Made by a program: the position numbers and the translations under genes
Part shown: piece by piece, positions 26,876 through 34,485 of the stretch
Numbering within the stretch: the stretch's first letter is position 1
Layout: each line of letters begins with the position of its first letter
Assembly (NCBI RefSeq): GCF_018263855.1
Contig: NZ_CP073318.1
Coordinates: forward strand, 5,642,001 to 5,706,000
Direction of reading: 5' to 3'
Length of the DNA stretch: 64,000 bases
Origin: Kutzneria sp. CA-103260
GTDB lineage: Bacteria > Actinomycetota > Actinomycetes > Mycobacteriales > Pseudonocardiaceae
Notes under the pieces: model-generated
Seen by the model: only the letters and a program-made list of their open reading frames with translations
The model's database searches: none
Told to the model about the DNA's origin: nothing

Positions 26876-27208
26876 TTGGCCACCGTCCCACGCCCTGACG
26901 GACACGCGCAGGTGGCCACGTAGGTCAGCCTCAGGTGAGCGATGGGCTGATCGGCGCGGGCGGGGTCGGAGGTCATGCCGGGTCGACGGTGTGCCAGAGC
27001 GCGCCACTGACGCCATGTGGACAGACGATCGGGTGTGTGGCCTCTTATTCAGGCAACCCTCGCCACTGAAGACTTGGCTTGGCAGTCAAAGGAACTCGGA
27101 GGTGGGGCAGTGCCAGCTACCCGGCGTACAGCGTCACAGGGAAGTGAAACCCCCAAGCAGGACAAGGATGTCGGCACTGCCCCCTACGCCCGCGTGCCGA
27201 GAGTCGGA
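26876..27208. other. Intergenic region with a structured, possibly RNA-encoding segment
   Basis: No convincing protein gene. From about 27040 there is a run of potential helices: a short GGCCT/AGGC stem, then an 11-bp perfect inverted repeat GGGGCAGTGCC (27104-27114) with GGCACTGCCCC (27173-27183) enclosing 58 bases. The order and proximity to the small membrane-protein start (27209) suggest a structured leader or a small RNA. I could not assign it to a known riboswitch class; a group II intron fragment is an alternative. Confidence 0.45.
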
Positions 27209-27475
27209 ATGCGAGTGACCGACGTGCACCTGCCCCCGTTGCCGGGCGAGGACGCCGTCGTGAAAGTCCGTTCGGCGCTGCCTTCACTGCCGCACCTGGC
27301 GTTCATCGCTGGTCTCGGTGTGATGGGCGTGTTCAGCATCCTGGGGTGGCCGGTGGTGCTGGCCGTCGGGGTCGGTGCGGCACTGACCGAGCAGCTGGCG
27401 CGCACGTTTCTGGTCCACGTTCCGCGGCCGGCCGGCGATGGGGACGTTGCCAGCCACCTGGGTGATCAGCGATGA
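27209..27475 (+). CDS. Small membrane protein
   Basis: 88 aa. A central hydrophobic region (about residues 28-60, LAFIAGLGVMGVFSILGWPV plus VLAVGVGAALTE) could form one long or two short membrane helices. It has an N-terminal cytosolic stretch and a polar, charged C-terminus. I do not recognise the family. The start is ATG 27209 or GTG 27215; neither has a strong ribosome-binding site. It is preceded by a potentially structured leader. Confidence 0.55.
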   Translation: MRVTDVHLPPLPGEDAVVKVRSALPSLPHLAFIAGLGVMGVFSILGWPVVLAVGVGAALTEQLARTFLVHVPRPAGDGDVASHLGDQR

Positions 27476-27565
27476 CCAGCCGGCGGTTCGCTTCCTGCCC
27501 AGACCACACGGTGCTATGAGGCAAACCAGAATGCTGACGCCGCACCCGTGTGAGAGGCGGCGCGG

Positions 27566-28141
27566 GTGACAACGATGGGGCAAGCCGTCGGCGCGTTCAT
27601 CGCGACCAACATCGACGGCTTCCTCGTACTGCTGCTGCTCGTGGCTCGTGCCGCCGGTCGTTCGGGTGGTGTCGCCCGGGTGTTCCTCGGCCAGTTCCTG
27701 GGATTCGCCGGCATTCTCGTGCTGTCCAGCCTCGCCGCGCTGGTGGTCAGCGGCCTGCCGCACGATGTGCGTCCCTGGCTTGGCCTGCCGGCAATCGCCC
27801 TGGGGATCCGAGCCGCGCTGCAACTGCGACGGGGCGAGGACGACAACCCAGCGCCGGACACCGGTCCCGGCGTGAGCAGCGCCGCCACCATCACCTTCAC
27901 CAAGGGCGGCGACAACATCAGCGTGTATGTGCCGATGTTCGCGGTGGTCGGCCTGACCGGGGCCTGCGCCTACATGGCCATATTCCTGGTGCTGCTCGCC
28001 CTGATGTGCGGCGCCGCGTGGCTGGTCGCCACCAAGACAGTCATCGCCCCGCTGCTGTCGCAGTGGGGGCCGGTGCTGATGCCTGTCGTCCTGATCGGGG
28101 CCGGCATCCTGGTCATCGTCCAGGAGTTGTGGTTCGACTAG
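27566..28141 (+). CDS. CadD-family cadmium resistance/LysE-superfamily transporter
   Basis: 191 aa with about five transmembrane helices. The motif TITFTKGGDNISVYVPMF, including the GGDN loop, is characteristic of CadD-like proteins, which export or sequester divalent metal ions such as Cd2+. An acidic, Pro-rich loop (RRGEDDNPAPDTGPG) precedes it. The N-terminal NIDGFLVLLLLV helix fits the LysE superfamily start. GTG 27566 is used; ATG 27575 is an alternative. No metal-responsive ArsR/CadC regulator is adjacent, so the substrate is by family only. Confidence 0.82.
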   Translation: MTTMGQAVGAFIATNIDGFLVLLLLVARAAGRSGGVARVFLGQFLGFAGILVLSSLAALVVSGLPHDVRPWLGLPAIALGIRAALQLRRGEDDNPAPDTGPGVSSAATITFTKGGDNISVYVPMFAVVGLTGACAYMAIFLVLLALMCGAAWLVATKTVIAPLLSQWGPVLMPVVLIGAGILVIVQELWFD

Positions 28142-28342
28142 CGGCGAGGTGTCACGGGGTTGTGGTCGCTCTGGTCACCGACGAGCGGAACCACAGTTCC
28201 ATGGCCCCTTTCGGCAGGTTCGCGGAGGGCGCGACACTGGCGAGGGTCGACCGTCGGTGTAGACGGCGACGGAACTGGTTCGCACGCCGTTGATCCGGGC
28301 GCGGCTCACCGGCCGACCGCAGTGGTGCGAACAGGCCGCAGT

Positions 28343-28393
28343 CTCCTCGGTAAGGCCGCCTCCTTGGTGAGGCGGTCTCCTTGGTGAGACGTC
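28343..28393. repeat. Three tandem copies of a 17-bp repeat
   Basis: Units at 28343-28359, 28360-28376 and 28377-28393, all beginning CTCCTYGGT and differing at a few positions. They end 29 bases before the start of the 116-aa gene, placing them in its promoter or leader. They could be regulator-binding iterons or RNA hairpins. Confidence 0.6.
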
Positions 28394-28422
28394 CACAACT
28401 GTGCGAAGGAACGAGGAAGAAC

Positions 28423-28773
28423 ATGTCCGTTCAGGTGTCGTGTTCGGGAATGATCGATCCTGTCGATGCGATCAACAAGTCGAACGTCCAGTCCGCGGTT
28501 GTGGAGGGGCGAACGCTCGAACTCCGGCAGGGTGACGTCGGCGGTGTGCAGCACGCATGGGCACGTCTGTCCGACGCGCACGACGGCGATGTCGTCTGGC
28601 TTGAAATCTCCGGCGACGGAGGTAAGACCTGGATAAAATGCGACAGGCGGACCATTCGGGCGGGAAGGCGGAATTACACCGACGCCCAGCGGACGGTCAA
28701 CGACGCTCAGGTGTGCATGCGGGCGGTGGCACAACTGGGGGATTCCAGGTATCAGACCGCCGCCTGGTGTTAG
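28423..28773 (+). CDS. Small hypothetical protein with conserved Cys/Trp, downstream of tandem repeats
   Basis: 116 aa with a good GAGGAAG ribosome-binding site. There is no signal peptide despite features common in secreted proteins: Cys at residues 6, 74, 98 and 116 (C-terminal) and Trp-rich strands (VVWLEISGDGGKTWIKC). The GGKTW segment resembles a beta-sandwich or sialidase-like turn, but the protein is too short for a propeller. I do not recognise it. It sits between the CadD-like and GAF-ANTAR genes. Confidence 0.6.
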   Translation: MSVQVSCSGMIDPVDAINKSNVQSAVVEGRTLELRQGDVGGVQHAWARLSDAHDGDVVWLEISGDGGKTWIKCDRRTIRAGRRNYTDAQRTVNDAQVCMRAVAQLGDSRYQTAAWC

Positions 28774-28809
28774 CGCGTCAGGCAGATCCGCGACGAGCCA
28801 CTGGTTCCA

Positions 28810-29547
28810 TTACGACTGCTCGTCATTATCCGGATCCGGGATGAATCTCAACCGGTCCGTGACGACGTCGTGGGCGACCTCGGACAGACCACGGTCAGTG
28901 AGATAGGCCTGCGCACGCAGCCGCAGGAAGGCGGACGTCAGATCGGTCTGGAGGTGGATCGAGACCATTCCCGTGGCCTGGTGGATCACCGCCCAGTCGG
29001 GGCCGAACCCCTCGGCGAACAAATCGTCCTCAGGTGTGGCCGGCCAGACCTGCATGCGTTCGATGAGCAACCGCATCGCCGCCTCCGCGAACAGCAGCCC
29101 GTCGGTCACCTCGTCGGCCGACAGGTCGCCCCAGGTCGCGCGGTAGACCTCAAGCGACCCCACCGAGACCATGCCCATCACGAGTGGGAAAGCGAACACC
29201 GCGGCAACGCCCGCGGCCGACGCTCCCGGCGCGAACATCGGCCAACGGCAGGCCGTCGCTTCGCCGGTCAGATCCGGCACCAGCACTTCCAGTCCCTGGA
29301 CCAACGCGTCACCGGCTGGTCCTTCCCCCAACGTCACCTCGAGTTCGGCCACCCGACCGCTGACCGGGTCGGTGGTGTACACCACCTCGCTCAGTCCCAG
29401 GTCGCCGATGATGTGCAGGGCCACTCCGCTGGCCACCAACGCCTTGGCGCAGGCCCGGCAGACGTGACGGACGGCGACTGGCGCACCCTCCGCGTGCGCC
29501 AGTTCCTGAATCGCCTGCGTCACCCAGCGCTCTCGTTCCGAGCCCAC
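28810..29547 (-). CDS. GAF-ANTAR domain protein (putative RNA-binding antiterminator)
   Basis: 245 aa. Residues 20-165 form a GAF sensor domain (GVALHIIGDLGLSEVVYTTD, VAAVFAFPLVMGMVSVGSLE), and residues 180-235 an ANTAR domain (VIHQATGMVSIHLQTDLTSA, then LRLRAQAYLTDRGLSEVAHD). ANTAR proteins bind paired hairpins in nascent mRNA and prevent termination. No receiver domain is present, so the GAF ligand or a partner must control it. GTG start with GAGGGA at a 5-base spacing. It is a close relative of the protein at 35572-36333 and lies 52 bases downstream of the MFS-GAF-ANTAR gene on the same strand. Confidence 0.9.
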   Translation of the reverse strand: MGSERERWVTQAIQELAHAEGAPVAVRHVCRACAKALVASGVALHIIGDLGLSEVVYTTDPVSGRVAELEVTLGEGPAGDALVQGLEVLVPDLTGEATACRWPMFAPGASAAGVAAVFAFPLVMGMVSVGSLEVYRATWGDLSADEVTDGLLFAEAAMRLLIERMQVWPATPEDDLFAEGFGPDWAVIHQATGMVSIHLQTDLTSAFLRLRAQAYLTDRGLSEVAHDVVTDRLRFIPDPDNDEQS

Positions 29548-29599
29548 ATCCGTCCCTCGGCTTGGTCACCGCCGTGATAACCGGTCATCCTCGGTTTGG

Positions 29600-31477
29600 T
29601 CATCGCCGTGGTAACCGGCCGTTGATCGCGTCGCGGGCGATGTCGACCAGTCGCCGGTCGTGGCCGCGCAGCAGGGTGAAGGCGGTGTCCATGTCCACCC
29701 CGAGGCGTGCGGCCAGCACACCCTTCGCCTGCTCGATCACCGCACGCCCGTGCAACAGCGCATGGCGTTGGGTCAGCGACGCCACCGGATCGCGCACAGC
29801 GCGCTCGTGCACCAGGGAGATGGCGGCCAGGTCGACCAGGGCCTGAACCATGGCCCCGGTGTCGTTCAGCGCCCCGAGTCGCCTGCTCAACAGAGTGAGC
29901 ACGCCGATCGTCTGGCCGCGTAGCCGCACCGGCAACGCCTGCACCGAGGCGAATCCGGCCTGCACGGCCAGTGGGGCGAAGCGCGGCCAGCGGGTGGCGG
30001 CCGCGAGATCGCCGTGGTGCAGCGCCGCGTTGGCGCGTAGGCATTCCTGGTTCGGGCTCTGCACGTCCTGGATCACCAGCAGTTGCGTCAGCGCGTTCAG
30101 CTCGACCGAGGAGGCCACCACCCGCAGGCATCCGCCGTGATCGACCACCACCAGGCCGGCGGCGTCGATCTCGGGCAACTCCACGCACCACGCGGTCACC
30201 CCGTGGAGGAACTCGATGGGATCGAACTCGTCGAGCAGCGCGGCCGTGGCGGTCACCGTCGTCACCGGCTCGGGACACATGCCGAACAGGCCCTGCCAGC
30301 GTCGCACACCGAGCGCGGTGGCCACCAGCAATGCCGACATCACGGCCAGAGCGACCCCGAAGGAGTAGTCATTCAGGGTGTAGGCCACCAACATCAGCGT
30401 CGGCGCCACCAGCGTGGCGACCACGCCGGCCGCCTCCACAGCGCCCGCGATCGCGCCCACCCGCCCGGTCGGGATGCGGACACCGATCAGGGCGAGTGCC
30501 GTCCCACTCGCCACCCCCAGACTCAGTGCCACCCCGCCCAGTGCGAGCACACCCCACGGCAGGGGAGGCCGGAACGCCTGAAGCAGCGTGCACGCGCCGG
30601 CTGCGGCGATACAGACCACAAGCGTCGGTCTGCCGGCCTTTCGGTCGGCCAGCCACCCACCGACCGGGCGGGCCAGGGCCGCCACCGCCATGACGCCCGT
30701 CGTGAACAACACCGCCCGAGTCCAAGCCAGCTGGTAATCAGCGTGCAGATAGGCCGGCAGGTAGAGCATCATCCCCCGCTGGGTGCCGAACACGACCACG
30801 TACAGCAGGGCGAGGTGGAACGTCCAGGGGATACCCAGTGCCTTCCGCAACGTGTGCGAGGAGACGGGCTCCGCGGTTCCTCGGTGCCTGCCGCGAACCA
30901 GGAGCGGAACCAGCACGGCGAACCCGACCAACAGCAGGACCGTCAGTATCAGCCGCCAGCGGCCGTCGACCATCAGTGGCAGGGTGAGGGCAGCTGCTGC
31001 CGCCCCCGAAAGGCTGCAGCCCCCGCAGGTCGCCAGCATCAGGCCTTTTCGCCTCGGCGGGCAAACGCGTGCGACTGCGGCAAGTCCGGCTGGGAACATC
31101 GCGCCCGCGACCCCTGCGGCACACACCAGCAGTAAGGCTTGCAGCGGTGCCGACTGCACGATCCCGATCGCGGCCAGCAACACCGCGGCAGTCGCACTGA
31201 TCCCCGACAGCAACACGCGGGCTCCGTAGCGGTCCGTCAGCACACCGACGACCAACCGTCCGGCCGCGGTCAACGCCAGCGCCAGCGCGACCACCAGGAC
31301 CTGCCCGAGATCGCCATCTCCGGACCGGTCCGTCAGCACCTGCGGCAGGACCAGGAACATCCACACCCAGGCGCTCAGCGCGCACCCGACACAGACCACC
31401 GTCGCTGTCACTACGGGCGATCCCACTGTAGTCTTCTCATTCATTATTCGCAGACTTCCAGTCAACGCCGAGCGCAT
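29600..31477 (-). CDS. MFS transporter fused to GAF and ANTAR domains
   Basis: 625 aa in one uninterrupted frame. Residues 1-400 are a 12-helix major facilitator with the motif-A-like GRLVVGVLTDRYGARV and a second copy, RPVGGWLADRKAGRP, halfway. Residues 408-561 are a GAF domain (FLHGVTAWCVELPEIDAAGL). Residues 562-625 are an ANTAR domain (RAVIEQAKGVLAARLGVDMD, LVDIARDAINGRL). The transporter part resembles the NarK/CynX branch, but the nitrate signature is not intact (GGCSLSGAA), so the substrate is unknown. An ATG at the junction lacks a ribosome-binding site, supporting a true fusion. ATG 31477 has AAGGA six bases upstream. This would be a membrane-tethered transporter and RNA-binding regulator in one chain. 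Confidence 0.9.
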   Translation of the reverse strand: MRSALTGSLRIMNEKTTVGSPVVTATVVCVGCALSAWVWMFLVLPQVLTDRSGDGDLGQVLVVALALALTAAGRLVVGVLTDRYGARVLLSGISATAAVLLAAIGIVQSAPLQALLLVCAAGVAGAMFPAGLAAVARVCPPRRKGLMLATCGGCSLSGAAAAALTLPLMVDGRWRLILTVLLLVGFAVLVPLLVRGRHRGTAEPVSSHTLRKALGIPWTFHLALLYVVVFGTQRGMMLYLPAYLHADYQLAWTRAVLFTTGVMAVAALARPVGGWLADRKAGRPTLVVCIAAAGACTLLQAFRPPLPWGVLALGGVALSLGVASGTALALIGVRIPTGRVGAIAGAVEAAGVVATLVAPTLMLVAYTLNDYSFGVALAVMSALLVATALGVRRWQGLFGMCPEPVTTVTATAALLDEFDPIEFLHGVTAWCVELPEIDAAGLVVVDHGGCLRVVASSVELNALTQLLVIQDVQSPNQECLRANAALHHGDLAAATRWPRFAPLAVQAGFASVQALPVRLRGQTIGVLTLLSRRLGALNDTGAMVQALVDLAAISLVHERAVRDPVASLTQRHALLHGRAVIEQAKGVLAARLGVDMDTAFTLLRGHDRRLVDIARDAINGRLPRR

Positions 31478-31888
31478 GGCACATCCTTGTCGTTGACGGC
31501 TGCGTATCCACGCCGGACCTTGTCGTTCACCAAACCCGACACCGCGGGTATCGAACACCGCCAAATGGGGTGAGTTCGTCAACGGGGCGCAAATATGCTG
31601 CGTGGCGACAGTTTGCCACATGAGGGACAGTTTTCCGCGTGGCGACTCTACCGCAAGGCAGGATCGCCGCACCGGCGGGCACTTTTGTCACTTTGGCGGG
31701 ACAGTTCTGTCACGACAAGCAAGTACCCCACTTTCCGCTCCTGCGCTGACACTGTAAGGAACCGAGGCAAACGTGTGCTGCCCAGGCCGCGAAGGTCCTC
31801 CCGGGCACCACGCGGAGATGTGGGACACGGTGCTCGGCGGGCCGACCTTCGACTTGGGCTTACTTGAGATCGCCGTTCGCCGCCGCCC
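31478..31888. other. Intergenic region with repeats resembling IS21-type ends
   Basis: No gene is called. Between about 31600 and 31720 there are repeated GTGGCGAC and GGGACAGTT units in the order GTGGCGACAG, GGGACAGTTTT, GTGGCGACTC, GGGACAGTTCTGTCAC. This resembles the multiple terminal repeats of IS21-family elements. No transposase is present, so this would be a remnant end. The promoter and any ANTAR-type leader of the MFS-GAF-ANTAR gene must lie here too. Confidence 0.4.
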
Positions 31889-32191
31889 TCAAACCTCCAC
31901 ATGTGGCGCATTTGCGCCATTGTCCTGTACTGGGATGTCGAACGACATCGATCGCGGACGCGGTCTCGTCACTGGCCCTTCTCGCCGACGCCTCGCGACC
32001 CGCATTGAGCGTTTTTCATCCTGCGGCGAGCCCACGGTCCCGCGGGACGTGGCTGGTTTTGGCCAAGAACGTGTTCGAGATCTTGGCCGCTCCCGTTGCC
32101 AGTCCAACAGCAGCCAGCAGGAGATGAACACGATCCCCACGACGCACACTGCCACCGACACCCGGATGGCGACGGTGAGCGCCGCGTTCAT
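31889..32191 (-). CDS. Small single-pass membrane protein
   Basis: 100 aa. An N-terminal transmembrane helix (about residues 4-30, ending VGIVFISCWLLLDW) is followed by a strongly basic, Arg-rich tail predicted to be cytosolic. The ATG overlaps the stop of the preceding small gene (ATGA, 32188-32191), suggesting translational coupling and supporting both as real. I do not recognise the family. A TGGCGCA-TT-TGCGCCA palindrome lies inside the 3' part (31904-31919). Confidence 0.45.
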   Translation of the reverse strand: MNAALTVAIRVSVAVCVVGIVFISCWLLLDWQRERPRSRTRSWPKPATSRGTVGSPQDEKRSMRVARRRREGPVTRPRPRSMSFDIPVQDNGANAPHVEV

Positions 32192-32448
32192 GACGTCGGC
32201 TGTATTTCAGTAAACGGCGCTTCACCGTGGTCGGTGTAGATGTCGACCCCGGCCACCCAGATGCGGCGGGCCAGCATCAGGGCGCTGGCTTCGTGGGACG
32301 AGAGGGCATCGGTGGACTGCCTACGGCTGTAGCTGCCGACGATCCCTGCCAGTTCGGCGTGTTCGTTGGCGATCGGGAGGAAGTGCCAGCCGGCTTCCCG
32401 GTAATAGCTGACTCGGCCCGTCGATGGTGACGAAGACGCCGCTGCCAC
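32188..32448 (-). CDS. Small hypothetical protein coupled to membrane-protein gene
   Basis: 86 aa from GTG 32448. The conserved-looking core (YYREAGWHFLPIANEHAELA, IVGSYSRRQSTDALS, RRIWVAGVDIYTDHGEAPFT) has a normal residue mix and no low-complexity bias. The N-terminal 12 residues are Ser/Ala-rich and may not be translated. It overlaps the 3' end of the exonuclease-like frame by 128 bases, which is unusual and may reflect a frameshift that joined or separated the two. It overlaps the next gene by ATGA. No known family is recognised. Confidence 0.45.
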   Translation of the reverse strand: MAAASSSPSTGRVSYYREAGWHFLPIANEHAELAGIVGSYSRRQSTDALSSHEASALMLARRIWVAGVDIYTDHGEAPFTEIQPTS

Positions 32449-32973
32449 TGTTGGAACAAGGTCGCAGGCTCATCGCCGCCACCAGTGCGTCATACGTCGC
32501 TCGGTGTGGCGACAGGTCTTCCGGCAAGCCCTCGGCCAGGCTGAAGGACTCCAACACGCCGAGCCGGTAGGTGTCCAGCCCTGGCGTCAACCGGCGGGCC
32601 GGCTTGAGCGTGTCCATCACCTCGGGGCACTCCCAGTCGCCGAGGTGCCGCTGAAGAACGCCAACATCGACGTGGGCGTTGTGCGCGACCAGGACATCGG
32701 CGTCCAACGCCTTGAGCACGTCGGCCGCGATCTCTTCGAAGGCCGGCGCGTCGACGACCGAATTGTCGGTCAGGCCGTGGATGCGCGCGGCGAAGTTCCG
32801 GATCGGCAAGGCCGGCTTGACCAACCAGCTCATCGGCTCCCCGATGACGCCAGCAGTGATCGGCACGGCGGCCAACTCCACGAGCTCGGGCGGCTGCTGG
32901 CCGTTGCCCGCTCGGTGATGTCCACGACCACCACGCCGCGTGCCTCGGGAACGTCCTGCGCTGTTGTCCACAC
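32321..32973 (-). pseudogene. DnaQ-like 3'-5' exonuclease, frameshifted at its first catalytic motif
   Basis: GTG 32973 opens a frame ending GVVVVDITE, but the rest (NGQQPPELVELAAVPITAG...) is in another frame, with the break near 32905-32915. Joined, they give the DEDDh pattern: D-x-E-like motif 1, the HNAHVDVGVLQRHLG segment carrying the second Asp, and SPHRATYDALVAA with the final His and Asp. The family removes nucleotides from 3' ends of DNA or RNA. With motif 1 split, no intact enzyme is made unless there is frameshifting or a sequencing error. The C-terminal tail after ALVAAM is also not family-like. Confidence 0.65.
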
Positions 32974-33102
32974 GCGATCAGCCGACGGCAGCCGGTGGGC
33001 GTTCCGGCAGACTTCGATCTGGCTCAGCGAGGTGTCCCTGGGCGCGTGGCCGGACGGCGACTACCCCCGTCGGCCACCAACGGCCGACATCGCGACGCGA
33101 AC

Positions 33103-34485
33103 TCAGTACCCCGGCACCGGCTCGCCGACCTCGATCCCCTCACTGGTGATCACGAACTTCCTGGTCTCGGGGTGATTCTCGTTCGCTCGGGACTTGAGCA
33201 CGGTCATCGCGCGGTCCAGCTTCGGCCCGTTGCGGACGTAGTGCAGCAGCACCAGGTGGTCGGACAGATGGGAGGTCCCCAGCTGGGTGAGCTGGTGCTG
33301 GCCGAACAGGTGCGGCACGTCGAGCGTGAGCAGCGTGCTGATGCCGGACTGCGCGCAGCGGCTCAGCAGCGAGCGCACGAACTCGCTGAACCGCTGCTGG
33401 TCCTCGCACGCCGAGGCGAGGTCGGTGAGACTGTCGATGACCAGCCGCCGGCACCCCGTGGCTTCCAGGGATTCCAGCAGCTCGTAGGACCACTGGTCGA
33501 TGTAGATGTCGTTGGGGGATTCGCAACGCAGGACGACGTTGTCGTCCCGCGGGTCCCAACCCAGGCTGCGGATGGCCCGGCCGAGCTGGACGTGGTTCTC
33601 CTCCAGTGTGGTGAAGGTGCACTTCTCGCCCAACTCCGCGCCCCGATACACGAAGTGCAGTCCCAGCACCGTTTTGCCTGATCCCGGCGGGCCGGCTATC
33701 ACCGTGCTCGAACCGGGCCAGTAGCCGTCGTTGAGCATCTTGTCCAGTGCGGGGATGCCCGAACTCACCCGGCCCACCTCCCCACGCCACTCGGTTGCCG
33801 AGGCGACATCGCTCAGCCGGGGGAACGCATCCAGGCCGTGGTCGGTGATGCGGTAGGCGTGCCAACCGGACCGGCACGCGCTTCCCCGGTGCTTGAGCAC
33901 CTGCAGGGCTCGGTTGGTCCGCTGGCCACTGGTGTGGATGGACAACACGACCGTGCTGTCGGCGATGGCGTACTCGGGCGAGGTCGCCAGTTCGGGCGTG
34001 TCGTACTCGGCCAGCCACACCGCGCAGATGGCCAGCGCGCTCAGGCGACCGGCCAGCTCGCAGAGGAAGCGGGCGTAGTCGGTCGCGTCGCGCGCGGCGA
34101 ACCGCAGCGCCTTGACGCTGTCGATGACCAGCATCGCGCACGATGTGCGGGCGATGATCTCGGTGACTCGTTCCAGTGCCGCCCGCAGGCCCGCGTTGAC
34201 CACCACGTCGCCGAGGTCCTCGAACAGCACCGCGGTGCCGATCCGGTCCGGTTCGCAGAAGGCCAGGCCCTGCACGAACTGGGTGATCTTGATCAGCGGT
34301 TCGGTGAGGGTGCTCAGGTAGACCACGGGGGCGTCGGGGCGGCCGTTGGCGAACGCGCACTGCTGGGCGAGGACGGTCTTGCCGGTGCCGGGCGCCCCCG
34401 CCAGGAGCATGATCGACGGGCTGACCAGGCCGCCGCCCAGAATCGTGTCCAGCCGGGAGCACCCGCTGGTCAGCCGTTCGGTCAT
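33103..34485 (-). CDS. Double-domain KaiC/RadA-like ATPase
   Basis: 460 aa with two tandem RecA-like KaiC domains. Domain I has Walker A at 30-37 (GAPGTGKT) and Walker B in AMLVIDSVKAL. Domain II has Walker A at 265-272 (GPPGSGKT), a catalytic Glu pair in TTLEENHVQ (295-296) and Walker B RRLVIDSLTDL. The end, VLKSRANENHPETRKF then VITSEGIEV, matches KaiC-family C-termini, but the phosphorylated Ser/Thr pair of cyanobacterial KaiC is not evident. Such proteins act as ATP-driven signalling platforms. The ATG overlaps the preceding GAF-ANTAR-receiver stop (ATGA), so the two are co-translated. Confidence 0.88.
   Translation of the reverse strand: MTERLTSGCSRLDTILGGGLVSPSIMLLAGAPGTGKTVLAQQCAFANGRPDAPVVYLSTLTEPLIKITQFVQGLAFCEPDRIGTAVLFEDLGDVVVNAGLRAALERVTEIIARTSCAMLVIDSVKALRFAARDATDYARFLCELAGRLSALAICAVWLAEYDTPELATSPEYAIADSTVVLSIHTSGQRTNRALQVLKHRGSACRSGWHAYRITDHGLDAFPRLSDVASATEWRGEVGRVSSGIPALDKMLNDGYWPGSSTVIAGPPGSGKTVLGLHFVYRGAELGEKCTFTTLEENHVQLGRAIRSLGWDPRDDNVVLRCESPNDIYIDQWSYELLESLEATGCRRLVIDSLTDLASACEDQQRFSEFVRSLLSRCAQSGISTLLTLDVPHLFGQHQLTQLGTSHLSDHLVLLHYVRNGPKLDRAMTVLKSRANENHPETRKFVITSEGIEVGEPVPGY

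Noticed and set aside
27017..27208. Cobalamin or c-di-AMP riboswitch
   Set aside because: The conserved boxes of those classes are not present; only generic stems can be seen.
29600..31477. Calling the MFS part a nitrate transporter (NarK)
   Set aside because: The NarK nitrate signature is not intact, so only general MFS is supported despite ANTAR's known link to nitrate regulation in NasR.
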